Part shown: piece by piece, positions 32,729-43,589 of the stretch | How the letters are laid out: each line of letters starts with the position of its first letter | How positions within the stretch are numbered: position 1 is the stretch's first letter | From: Adiantum capillus-veneris | Lineage: Eukaryota > Streptophyta > Polypodiopsida > Polypodiales > Pteridaceae | Direction of reading: 5' to 3' | Assembly: GCA_014529385.2 (NCBI GenBank) | Contig: CM043958.1 | Coordinates: forward strand, 81,959,525-82,023,524 | DNA length: 64,000 bases | Notes under the pieces: model-generated | Databases searched by the model: none | What the model was told of the DNA's origin: nothing | Seen by the model: the letters and a program-made list of their open reading frames with translations, nothing else | Program-made: the position numbers and the translations under genes

Positions 32729-33991
32729 TTAAGGTTCTAATGTTCGTTGAGTTTCTTCCACCAAACCCCTCAGTTGTTGGACTCGTTCAATTTCCACTGT
32801 TGGGTTTGGATAGGTTCCAATCTTTCTCTTGCAATCCTCATTTTTTGTCTCTCGTGGCTTATCTTGGGGGTTCGCAACTGGGTGGTTTAACTTTGAATAC
32901 TCTTTTGGTGTTCGTCGTAATTCCCTCTCGTGATCCTCCTCACTGGCTTTTTCCTTTGTAGTAACAGTTTTGGTCTCCGTGGTCTCTATCGAATCTGAGT
33001 CATCCTCAAGGTCATTCATATACACGGGATCCTCTCCTATCCCTATGTTAGTCTTTGAACTAGGTTTTGAGTTAGAAGCATTAAGGGATTTCTTTCTTCG
33101 TGTTTTCTTCTTTCTCGCTCGGCCAATGGATGTTGCATCTCTTTCTTCGAGGATGTAATTTTGCTTTTGGAGCATCGACCGTGTGAGTGCATTCACTGGT
33201 GCTATGTTTATAGTTGGTGGTGTCCCATCAACAATCTCTATTAAGTTCAATGGTGTGATTTTCGGTGCGTTTGGATTGTTAGGACACTGTGCGATCAAAT
33301 GATCTATGCCACAATGATTACAAGTGAGTATTGGCATTGCCAATGCACTCCCTTGACTTGTTTGCATTAATGCAGCATTCTTTTGCATTCTAATGGGGCA
33401 CTCAGCTACTCGATGTGGTCCACCACATTCGTAGCACTGAAGAGGTGGTCTCCTGGAAAAACTATTAATGTTTTGGCCTCTTGCTGCTAGCGCAGTAGCT
33501 TGATATACCGGTTTGATTTGTCCCCAATGGTCTTCCATATAGTACATGGGACACTCCTCAAGCATGTTGACTCCATAGGTGATACTAGAGTCTATGTCCT
33601 CTTCGCAATCTACATAAGTACTAGATGACTCGCAACCTATTTGGTTCATAGGTGTAACTCTTGGATGAGGGGGTTGCGGTCCTAGCACTGGAGGTGGCAA
33701 CGGTGTGGTTTGGACCACATTTTGGGTTCTAGGGACCCTGTGCTGTAATGGCAACTGTTGCTCCATGCGTGGGGTAGGCATCAATGCAGAAACTCGAGGT
33801 GAGTCTGCCCAAGCTATAGGCGGTCTATTTTCCATGATGCGTTTAAGCATTAGGCAATCCTTCACTTGATGGCCATACCTACCACACGCGTTACAAGTCC
33901 CGTTAAACTTTACTCTGAAAGTAGGGCATTCACTCGTAGTATGTGGGCCCAAGTAAATTGAGCACCATTGTTGCTCCCTTCTTGGATACAT
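32729..33991 (-). pseudogene. Element D Gag nucleocapsid region with several zinc knuckles
   Basis: 420 codons. CCHC-like motifs in order: CSIYLGPHTTSECP, CNACGRYGHQVKDC (canonical CX2CX4HX4C), CYECGGPHRVAECP and CNHCGIDHLIAQCP. A basic KKKTRRKKSLNAS patch and an acidic, Glu/Thr-rich tail follow. Zinc knuckles bind element RNA. Three or four in one Gag is more than the usual one or two. Joined by frameshift to the capsid frame near 34030. Confidence 0.82.
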
Positions 33992-34019
33992 ATGAGTGTT
34001 TTGTGGAGCACGATTACCC

Positions 34020-34799
34020 CTAAGGCTTTCTTGGATGGCCTTGGTGAGGATCTGCCAAAGTCATCTCAGATATCGTTTGCTCTTTCACGATTGGCTTTAT
34101 CTTCATTGGCTCATGCCCTGACGCTTGCGAGCTACTAGACTTCGGCTCGGTGGACACTCTTTCTCCTGCAATCATTAAATTATCCTCCAATTGGATTGCA
34201 TTCATGGTGACTGCTTCCCAAGTAGTGATACCTCTAATGACTAGGCCATTATAGATACTTTCATGTCGTAGTCCCCTAATGAATCTATTGAGAAATTGGT
34301 TGTTGTTGAATCGCTCGTTTGGATTGCATCCAGAATTCAAATTCTTTAGGCGACTAATGAAGTCTCTCACGGATTCACCTTTTTCTCGTTGGGCTTTCTG
34401 GAGCTGAGAGGCTACACCCCAAAGTACTCCCTCTCGTATGTATTCTTTTAAGAACAGTCTCCGAAGAGTAGAGTAGATCGTTTTCTCTTCTACTCTTAAG
34501 GTTTTATACCAATCTCCAGCCTTTCCGCTTAGGGTCAAACTCAAAGCCTTACACTTATGTAGCTCATTGTGCTCTTCCAAGGAATCGCACACATGTTCAA
34601 ATACTTCCATATGCTTTCTAGCATCTCCGTCTCCACTGAATTTCTGTGTGAGCTTAGCTACTTGAACTGCCTTGCTCCTAGGCTCTCTATCAGGTGCACT
34701 ACGCATGTTTTCCGCAATAGAGCGACCGATAGTTTGAGCAAATGCTGTCAAATCTGCTATTTGAGCAGGTATAATGGGTGTATGTGCTCCTGGAACCAC
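34020..34799 (-). pseudogene. Element D Gag capsid region
   Basis: Retrotrans_gag domain: KLTQKFSGDGDARKHMEVFE, LTLSGKAGDWYKTL (the conserved G.A..WY), FLKEYIREGVLWGVASQLQ, REKGESVRDFISRLKNL and FLNRFIRGLRHESIY. In phase with the preceding frame across a stop at 34803. Confidence 0.88.
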
Positions 34800-34802
34800 A
34801 TG

Positions 34803-36332
34803 TTAGATGGGAGTTGGCCTTGGCCTTGGCATGCACGCGGCTCTTGGGTCCCATATTTCGTATGGTGGTGTACCAGACGGTGGTCCAAAGTTTACAGGCG
34901 TGTCCCTAGGCATAGGGGGTGCCTGATATGGCATGTTATTATTAAATGGCATGGCTCCACTTGTATAAGAGCTTGGATAATTCCATTGTGGATTGTAATC
35001 TCTTGGAATAATCGGAGGTGTAGGAGCTACATGAGGCTGAGGTACGACAGTTGCACACGATTGATACATACATGTAGGTATAGTTGGGGGCACTGTGCTA
35101 CTAGGCATCGGCGCAATGTTAACAAATGAACTCCATGGTGTACTTCTTGTCATGCTCACCACTGGGATATGCATGGTAGCCGTAGTGTCATTAAGAGAAA
35201 GATGAGCTAGATCTGGGAAGGTAAAGCTGCCACTTGTGGGCTCAGATTGTACTGAGGCTCCTGGCGAAACAACATATGGAGGATCAATGGGGCTCACTGA
35301 GGGAGTCTCCATTTGTGATATGGTTGGTTGGTTGGCCTTTCCCGTATCCAAGAATCTCATTAGGCCTGTTGAAGGCATGTTGATCCCTGTGTTCCGTCTT
35401 TCTAACTCGACAATCCTATGGAGGACATCACAGACTTTCTATTGTTGCTCATCTATGCTAGTAGCACTCGATGTGGATTGTAGAACATCTAACCAACCCA
35501 CATGATAGGTGTGTCCTGTGTACCGATCAAATAAAGCTTCTGCTTGTAGGTCATACTCCCAATTTTTGTTTAGGAATATCCCATCTAGGCCTGGCGTGCT
35601 GAAGGTTTCCCTCGAAGTGGAAGCATTATTTCTCCCCATCGCTTGCCCCTCCGTGACTGCTACCTTGGGAGCACTCGGTTGCTCGGCTGGCATGATTGTT
35701 GTCATAGGAGCCTTTGCTTTCAGGGCTCGACTTTGTTCTAGCCTTCGTAGGTTCTCAATTTCCCTCTCCCTTGTTGCTTGCATATAGCGTTCGATCTCTT
35801 GTACTTCGGCAAGACTCCTACCATCAGGTAGTAAAACCTTAGAGGGAGATAGTCCTAAAGGATTAGGAGGTGCAGTGGATGGAACATTCACATGCACACT
35901 CTCAAGAAGCATAGGGTCTATTTTAGGCATGAATGACGAATTTACTTCCCCACTCCCTTCATTTATTTCATTAACCGCATGTTCGGAGCGAGTAGCTCTA
36001 CTAAGGGTCTCTTTTAAGCGGCTAAACACACTGGACCCGGGCCGTGGGCCCATGGCATGCATGTCTTGACTTGAACTATCAAGGTTTGGTGTAGGATACC
36101 CCTCCATGACTTTGTAATCAGAGGAAGAATCACTAGACGCGATATGAGGATCTTGGGTCGCGCTACCTTGAGTCCCAGCCGAAGGTCCAGAACCTAGGGT
36201 GGAGGAATAATGGGTGCCCGCGTAAATGGAGGCACTACCAATATGCTCGTGCTCTAACACTCGTCCAGAGCGTAGGTTCATATGACTTGGATCCCCTAGA
36301 AGTGTCAGTGAGTGCCCGTGAAGGCTGCTCAC
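34803..36332 (-). pseudogene. Element D Gag N-terminal region
   Basis: ATG at 36332 (MSSLHGHSLTLLGDP). One phase through 35439 (297 codons), a TAG inside DEQQ.KVCDVLHRI, then on to 34803. Ser/Pro-rich with a helical charged segment (AEVQEIERYMQATRERE, IENLRRLEQSRALKAK). No known domain; the matrix-like position is inferred from order. Confidence 0.65.
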
Positions 36333-37347
36333 CTAGTATTTTTGGGTGTTTTGCAACCCAAGTCTTTTCTTAATTTTTTTTTATTTTTTTATTTTTTGGT
36401 CCTTTTTTTCTGACCCAGCTATAGAATAGAACGTATGATAGCTCAAAACGAGCGTCTCGGTCAGAGGGACGTGCCGTGCTTTACAGCACTCCATTTGGTC
36501 ACTTTATGCCCTCGGAATCCCTAAAACTGTCAATTTCTCGTAGGGAACTAGGCCCAAATTAGAGAGTCTAAGGGTGCAAGTGGGAAGAGAAGGGAGGAGA
36601 GTGGAGGACTTGCCCCACATGCTCTCATTCCCTCTTGAGGGGGTAGGGTATATATATAAGAGTGAGTCTAGTATATATCATAGGACTGAGGCCTGGGGCT
36701 TGGGCTTAGGCGTGGGCTTGGGCTTGGGTTTGGGCTTGGGGAAATGATCCCGATCCCGATCAAAATTTTAGTGTAGCCCTCCAGTCACTCTCGCTTAAAT
36801 ATTTTCGGTTTTTTTTTTTAATTATTATTTTTTTAGGCGACGACCACGCGCGGTTTAGGTGACCCTTTCTTGGCCATACACACTGTCAACAGCTACCTAA
36901 CCTCTCTGTCAACAGCTCACAGACAGCTCACTACCTTATCTACTTACTAACAGTGCTGCTAACCACTAACTAATCTGTTAACCACTCTGCTAACTACTTA
37001 CTGACAGTGGGCTAACTGTCCACCTACTTCCTCTCTCACTACCTTACTGTGCAAAGACTGTGTGCAGGCAAACCTTGACAGAAAACTGTGTACAGACTGT
37101 GTGCAAACAGAAATTGCTAACTGCCTTCCTACTTATTCATTCACTGCGAACAAGCTAATGACTACTAATTGTGCAAAGACTGTGAGCAAACAGAAAACAC
37201 AACATTATGCAGAAATCACAGAACTTGCAGACAATACAGAAATTAACAACTTGCAGAAAAATAACCCATTCCTCTTCCTCTTCTTTCCTACTACAAACAA
37301 CTCATAGGAGAAGCACAAAGTGCCTCTTGGGCTTAGTGCAAGGCGAT
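36333..37347 (-). other. Element D 5' leader
   Basis: 1 kb between primer site and Gag start, with GGGCTTGGGCTTAGG-type short repeats near 36690-36740 and repeated CTAAC-rich runs near 36890-37020. No frame of note. Confidence 0.6.
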
Positions 37348-37365
37348 TCCTCGGCAACGGCGCCA
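37348..37365 (-). other. Primer-binding site of element D (tRNA-Asp)
   Basis: Minus strand TGGCGCCGTTGCCGAGGA, one mismatch from TGGCGCCGTTGCCGGGGA, the complement of plant tRNA-Asp 3' end, 4 bp inside the LTR. Confidence 0.88.
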
Positions 37366-37369
37366 AAAA

Positions 37370-37598
37370 TGTGCGCTCCTTACCGCATTGTCGAAGCAAG
37401 GGCCTTGCCTAACACTGTGTGCGAGCCATAGACGGCTCCAAGCACACAACTAGCTTAACTAGTAAGCTCAAAAGAGGGCAATGGTGTGTCACTCACCGCT
37501 CTATGCTCCTGCCGTGGAGGATTCCTCGCCGCGAAGAAGGAGACGCCGCTACGTCGCGCTCAACCGCTTCACCGCCATCGTGCCGCCGCAATGCTCGA

Positions 37599-37688
<90 letters not shown>

Positions 37689-38011
37689 GGAGGTGAAGAA
37701 GAAGAAGATGGAGATGGAGATGGAGCAAGAGCACTCTTCTATTGCACAAATGAGAGAATGAGTGAATTTTAGGTTTCGTTGGCTTTTATATGAGTTCACC
37801 CCATTCACACTTGGGCGCCCATGCTTAGCCAACTAATCCCTTGAATGTCCCAGTTAGAGTGCGCCTCTCATCGGCGATCACTCTTACCCTTTTCCTATTG
37901 GACCGACAAGCCCGGTACCTGACTCTACCAAATAAATAATACAATGTCCACCGTAGGTTACAACGTCTGTCTCGTAGGTGATAGGGTGTCCATGAGCCGT
38001 GAGGGTTAACG
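37370..38011 (-). repeat. 5' LTR of element D
   Basis: 642 bp, plus-strand start TGTGCGCTCC, with a shorter CT/CA tract (37602-37687) and a single copy of the 62-bp unit. Confidence 0.93.
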
Positions 38012-38016
38012 CCATG

Positions 38017-38540
38017 ATTTGCCAACATGGAATGAGCTGGACATATTCACTTAGCTATTCCAGGTTGGTAGTTAGAGTTAGTTCAGACCAGACAATAGAC
38101 TTTAGATTAGACTAGACAAAAAAATGGAAATAGAAATGAACACTAAAATTGACAATTGGAAATGAATGTTGAAAGTAAAGAATGGAAATGAACACTGGAA
38201 TTGAAATTGTATATTTAGATAAAGACAAGTACAAGATTGAGACAAGCTCAATATGTGTTTGAATTACAATGGCATATGGCTTCAAAATACAAGGGGTTCG
38301 TGATGACAAGCTAAGGTAGAATCAACTAGATCGTATATTCTTCGCCCTTACAAATGAAGTAATGGTCCCTATTTATAGGCCTCTGATTGAGCTTTGACTA
38401 TTTGCACTCTGTATCAGTTACCTCAATAACTGATTCGAGTAATTACCAACCTAGTTGCCATAGCCTGGAAACCATTCCCACCTTCTACAATGGTCAATGT
38501 TGGGGTAAAGGCATGTGGCCGCTCGAGTGTGGCTGACACC
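38017..38540 (-). repeat. Probable continuation of element I 5' LTR
   Basis: Sequence continuous with 23924-23970 once D is removed. On the minus strand it holds a TATAAATA box (about 38366-38373), as expected of an LTR promoter. No partner LTR lies in the window, so the right end (somewhere before the F1 gag resumes near 38545) is not fixed. Confidence 0.45.
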
Positions 38541-38544
38541 TCTA

Positions 38545-38664
38545 CACACTAACTCCCATACTTCTCCAATGTATAACTCGTGATCCATATTGATCTCCAT
38601 GATAGGTGAAAACTTGAAAGTTGCACTACCATCCTTTTTGTTCCTAATCATCTCCCATAAGGCT
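38545..38664 (-). pseudogene. Gypsy F1 gag fragment, left of copia E
   Basis: Minus-strand IRNKKDGSATFKFSPIMEIN then MDHELYIGEV. It corresponds to the decayed IxNKKYDSVTFHSAPITEIN then MDHKFYRGDI at about 44.6 kb in F2. Continuous with 41799 onwards across copia E and its AGGCT duplication. Confidence 0.6.
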
Positions 38665-38893
38665 TTTAACCATATACATGTGGTAGTGATGTGTGTGAAC
38701 ACACTTAAGACCGCTTGGGCATTTTTTCTTTCACTAGGAGGTTTTTCCCCCCGTGCATTGGATATACGCCCATCACTCTAGGGCTAACTTATCTTTCCAT
38801 TTCACACTAAGTAATACACTCTTTATTGTGTGCCTTGAGCTTCCTTTTTCTTCTCCAAGCTGTGTGTGTTTTCTTGCAACCCTAATTCAAACA
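38665..38893 (+). repeat. 5' LTR of copia E
   Basis: 229 bp, begins TTTAACCATATAC (family TGTTACCATATAC), ends AAACA. Confidence 0.93.
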
Positions 38894-38895
38894 AT

Positions 38896-38907
38896 TGGTA
38901 TTACAGC
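38896..38907 (+). other. Primer-binding site of copia E
   Basis: TGGTATTACAGC, 10 of 12 matches to the tRNA-iMet site of A and B. Confidence 0.8.
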
Positions 38908-39154
38908 AGGTTATGTCCTCCCGAGCTTAGTCGCCAGCAACTCCAACACATGCCTGCTCACTTTCTCTAATTTATGTGAGCTTTGGCAAGCATCAGCAAG
39001 TCGACAAATACTTTGGGTAAGCTCATAGATCTCGGTTTGCTCAGATTTTTTATTCGGGCTCATTTCGGCCTTTGTTTCCACTATAGGCAGTACTGCGTAT
39101 GCTATTTTGTCATTTTGTGTAATTTTTTTGTCAGTGCCATTTTTTGCATAGCAG

Positions 39155-41542
39155 GTCCCTTCTCAGCAAAATGGTATTGTTGAGAGGAAAACCATGTCTC
39201 TTATGGAAATGTCACGATGTATGATCAAAAGTCAAGCTTTACCAAATTTGTTTTGGCTTGAGACTATTATGTGTGCCACTTATGTACTTAACAAGTGTCC
39301 TATGAAAGCGTTACAGTCTATGACTCCTTATGAAGCATGGCATGATAAAAAGCCTTTTATTGAGCACGTGCATGTTTTTGGTTGTTTGGCTTATGCTTTG
39401 GTGCCACAAATGCAACGTATAAAATTGGATGATAAGGCTGTCAAATGCATTGTTGTTGGTTATAGTGTTGAAAGACAAGCTTACAGGTTGTATCATCTGC
39501 AAACAAAGTGTATCTTGGTCTCACAAGATGTTGTGTTTTTGGAAGATTCTGTTTAGCCCTTCTATCATGTACTAGAGACAGTAATGTAAGCTCACATGAA
39601 ATTTATGACACATTGTTGCCTCTTGTCAGTGGTGGAAGTTCGAATGTAAATTCCAATGATGCAATTGTACAACCTATGGGGGTTTTTGGAAATGTTTCAG
39701 ATTAGCCTATTACTGATGCAGATGTACATTATGTACTTGATGAGAAAACGGCTGAGAATGAGCGGGCTAGAGGTATACAAAACTGGTTGGTGCATACTTT
39801 GCGTGATAGTAAATTGGATGAACCTTTGTCTAGTCATACTCGTTCAGGTTCTTGCCATGCACCTTATGTAGCGGATTGCTATGCTTTGACTGTGTCTAGC
39901 TTATGTGATGTTGAGGAACCTCTATCTTTTGATGAAGCACAAAATTCAAAAAATTGGATGGCTGCCATGCAATCAAAATATGATGCACTTATAGAAAATG
40001 ACACATGGACTTTATGTGATTTGCCTCTTAAACGCTATTGGTGTACGAAGTGGGTTTACAAGTTGAAATGCAAGCCGGATGGTGATATTGATCGCTATAA
40101 GGCTTGACTTTTTGCAAAGGGTTATGCACAACAAAAAGGTATAGATTATGAAGAGACTTTTGCTCCCACTTGTTGTATGACCTACTGTGCATTTTCTATG
40201 TGCATTGGTAACTCATTTTGGCCAGTGGGATGTACATCAATCAAACATTGTTACTCCTTTCTTGAATGGTGACATATTTGAGGAAGTTCATGTAACATAG
40301 CCTTGGGGTTTTGTCGAGAAAGGACAAGAGGATAAAGTCTACAAATATAAGAAATCTTTGTATGGGTTGAGGCAATCTCCTCATGCTTGGTATGAGAAAC
40401 CTGATACTCATTTGGTCAAATGAGGCTTTCGTAAATAGTCCAACAGAAAGCACATTGTATGTAAAGTGTGAGGGTGATGTACTTCTCATTGTCGTTCTCT
40501 ATGTGGATGATTTGTTGATCACTTGTCTGAATGAGACACATACTGCTAAATTTAAGGTTGATTTGAATGCAACTTTCAAGATGAAAGATTTGGGGTTGTT
40601 GCATCATTACTGGGGCATACAGTGTAAGCAGTGTGATGGTGGTATTGCTTTGTGTTAGACAAGTTACATACAAACATTGCTATGTAAGTTTGGACTCGAT
40701 AATTGCAAGCCTACTGCCACTCCCATGGAAAACAAGTTTGAAATTGAGTCTTCATGATGCTGGTGATCTTGCCTATGTCACTCTTTACCAAACTGTTTTT
40801 TTATGCCTTATTTATGTATGCAATAAGAGGCCAGATATTCAGTTTGCAGTCTCACAGATAAGCAGATTTATGCATAGCCTAGGGTCTAAGCATTTTCAGG
40901 CTATCAAGAGGATTTTTTGCTACTTGATTGACACTTTACATCTTGGCTTGTTTTATCCCAAGAGGGGATCATTGCCGCCAGATTTACATGCTTTTTCAAA
41001 CTCATATTGGGATGGTTGTTTTGACATGAGAGATTCCACGGGTGGTTTTTGTTTCATGCTCAATTTTTATGCATATCATGGTTGAGCAAGAAGCAACCTA
41101 TGGTGGCCACTTCTAGTTATGAGCCTGAGTACAAGACCATCTTCATAGCTACGGTTGAGTGTGTATGTCTCAAATTGCTTATGGCTGATTTGGGTCTTGG
41201 ACAAGACACTACCAACACTATCTACACTCATAGCCAGAGCGCATTGGCAATTGTGAGGAACCCAGTTTCTCATGCTCGCATAAAGAACATTGAGGTGAAT
41301 TACTACTATGTCAGGGAGAGGCTCTCAGCAGAAGAGATCATATTGGCTTATGTGCCAGCACAGGACAACCTTGTCCTGTGTTGGCTTATGTGCCAACACA
41401 GGACAACCTTTTAGATCTTTTCACAAAGGCATTGTCTTGTGAGAAGTTCAAATCTTTCTGCAAAGCTTTGGGCTTTACTCCCCTTTGTGGACTAGTCATG
41501 TCCTCACAGGGCATGGCACTTCCCTATACTCTATGCCAGCTC
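39155..41542 (+). pseudogene. Copia E integrase C-half, RT and RNase H
   Basis: Begins SQQNGIVERKTMSLMEMSRC (catalytic E of integrase), runs to the acidic linker and RT (TKWVYKLKCKPDGDIDRYK, YEETFAP, LYVDDLLITC near 40500), then DIQFAVSQISRFMH and the RNase H part ATSSYEPEYKTI. It ends FTKALSCEKFKSFCKAL. Stops at 39556, near 39704, 40105, 40299, 40423 and elsewhere, and several frameshifts. A 30-bp unit is duplicated at 41343-41372 and 41381-41410. Confidence 0.85.
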
Positions 41543-41572
41543 TCATTCACCGCATCACTCCCATGGGTTATT

Positions 41573-41793
41573 TTTTACCATATACATATGGTAGTGATGT
41601 GTGTGAACACACTTAGGACCGTCGCGACATTTTTTCCCTCATTAGGAGGTTCCCCCCGCCCCTTGCATTGTATATACGCCCATCACTCTAGGGCTTACTT
41701 ATCTTTCCGTTGCATACACTCTCTATTGTGTGCCTTGAGCTTCCTTCATCTTCTCCAAGCTATGTGTGTTTTCCTGCAGCCCTAATTCCAACA
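41573..41793 (+). repeat. 3' LTR of copia E
   Basis: 221 bp, starts TTTTACCATATAC and ends CCAACA before AGGCT. Confidence 0.93.
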
Positions 41794-41798
41794 AGGCT

Positions 41799-43560
41799 TG
41801 TGGCGATGCTCTTCCACTTCTAGAATGGGCATCATCCATAGTATTTGCCACTACCCTTGTGTCCAATGGTGTTTCAATTTTTGGTTTTGTTTGATGAATC
41901 ATCTTGTTTCCCTTGTGCTCAATTTCACCATCCTTTTGGTGAATTAACATGTGTTATCTAGGGATATTTGGTTTTTATGACTCCATTAGAGCTTAAGCTA
42001 TCTCTATGATCCATTTTCATATTTCTAGTCTCCATATTTCAACCTCAAGATGCGGATATTTCAACCATAATTGTTCCAAGGTCTGGTTGGTCTTCAATCT
42101 ATCTTGTAGGCTTGTAAATAATAGAGCCTCTAAAGGTTCTAGCACTTTGTCCACTAAGATTGAACCACTCCTTCCACTTGTTCTTTGTTTTCCCTTGTTT
42201 GTTGTAGCTTGGTCTCTAAGGTTGTTTTCTCTTTTAGCCTCTTTGCTTTTCTTTCCATGATTTTCTCTAAGTCTGAACCGTCAAACATCTCAAATTCTAT
42301 TTGAATTAGCAATTTTTGTTCGTCCTAGATTGGCATGCTCTCTGACGCTTCTTGAGCTTGAGCTCTATTCATTACATTAATTGGAATTGTTGGCTCATTT
42401 TTTTATCCACTCAAACATGTCAAACCCCGAATGAAATTCATTATCACTTTTCCCTTGTTTTCAAGATGTTTTGGAGAGTTTGGAAGTAAATGATCTATCA
42501 CACAACCATCACATAACCCAAAGTTCTTTTTGAGCTCACCCTTGTGTGGGCAAACTCTTGCCCAATGATTAATCTCCACATTCTTAGCAAGGATGATTCT
42601 TGTGCCCCCACTGGTTATCTTTTCCTAAGAGGATATCCTCTAAGTTTGTAATTTTGATTTTCTATGAACATGGGTGTGTTTTCATCCATTGTATAATAAT
42701 TCTTTCTAGGTTGTGCAATGTATGACGGATTTGCAAATTTGTATTTGCTTGCCAAAGAAGGATAACATTCGTCGTCATATGCAATACCCTCATGTTCCCT
42801 CTCATAGGTCTCACTTGGTTCTTCATATACTAAGAAGTTGGTGGCAACATTTTCTGACTCGTGAGTCTTCCTATAGACTGTGTGTATCTAACAATTCCGC
42901 AATTCATTGGGGGTAAAGGAGGTTGTTGGTCCAACCCTAGTTTGGGCTTGTCTCCCCCTTTTGTGTTATTTGGGCCTATTTGGTACCTCAAAAGTGGTGG
43001 CAAAGGTTGCAATCCCAGAGGTCCATATGGCCTTTCCCTTACATAATTCCTGTTGTAAAAGCACTTGTTGGTCTCAATCACACACCACTTCAAAACTTGT
43101 GGCATGTTTGCTATTGGTGGTGGTTGTTGTAGGTTCAGGTTTTGGCGATAGCTCTGGTTCATTTGTATTTTGCTACTCATAAGAGGCCTAGTTCTTCCTC
43201 TTGTTTGCTTTTGTTTACTCGCTCATTTTTTTGCGATACCTTTCTTCTAGAATTTTGGTTAGGAAAATCAAAGAAGATTGCCTCTTTTTTTCTTTCGTTT
43301 TTTTTTTTAGAGCTACTTCTTATCTCACCATCTAAAATTTCTCTAGAAGCTCGTTATCTTGTGAATCTTGGAATTCTTCCTCGTTTGTGTCACTCAAATT
43401 CCTAATGGAAATCTCATCATCTATACGTTTACACTAAACAATTTCTTGTGTATCTAAATGTTTGGTCTTTGATCCTAATTCCATGATAACACTCACTATC
43501 TAGAAGGGTGTTATACTATAGACCTCTTAGTCACAAAATTTTGTTGGGTTTACCTCATTT
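41799..43560 (-). pseudogene. Gypsy F1 gag (nucleocapsid side)
   Basis: Reading leftwards: a Pro-rich stretch (43180-42830, QPLPPLLRYQIGPNNTKGG), a zinc-knuckle-like WARVCPHKGELKKN and CDGCVIDHLLPNSPKHLE near 42560-42460, then a charged helical linker and DKVLEPLEALLFTSLQDRL near 42140. It aligns in order with F2 (45.5-45.0 kb). Heavily broken. It is a second copy of the same gag-protease segment, head to tail with F2. Confidence 0.6.
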
Positions 43561-43589
43561 ACACATACATCCAGAGTTGCCAAGATTTG

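Larger units (their letters stand above)
38665..41793 (+). mobile_element. Ty1/copia element E, internally deleted
   Basis: 3129 bp, AGGCT duplications at 38660-38664 and 41794-41798, LTRs of the A/B family, opposite orientation to A and B. From the gag leader (near 39150) it jumps straight into the integrase core, so gag, protease and the first half of integrase are gone. The remaining pol has many stops. Confidence 0.93.

Noticed and set aside
38500-38540. TGTTGGGGTAAAGGCATGTGGCCG as a third LTR of the element C family
   Set aside because: Only about 25 bp resemble the C LTR start; the following sequence does not match, so it is not supported.
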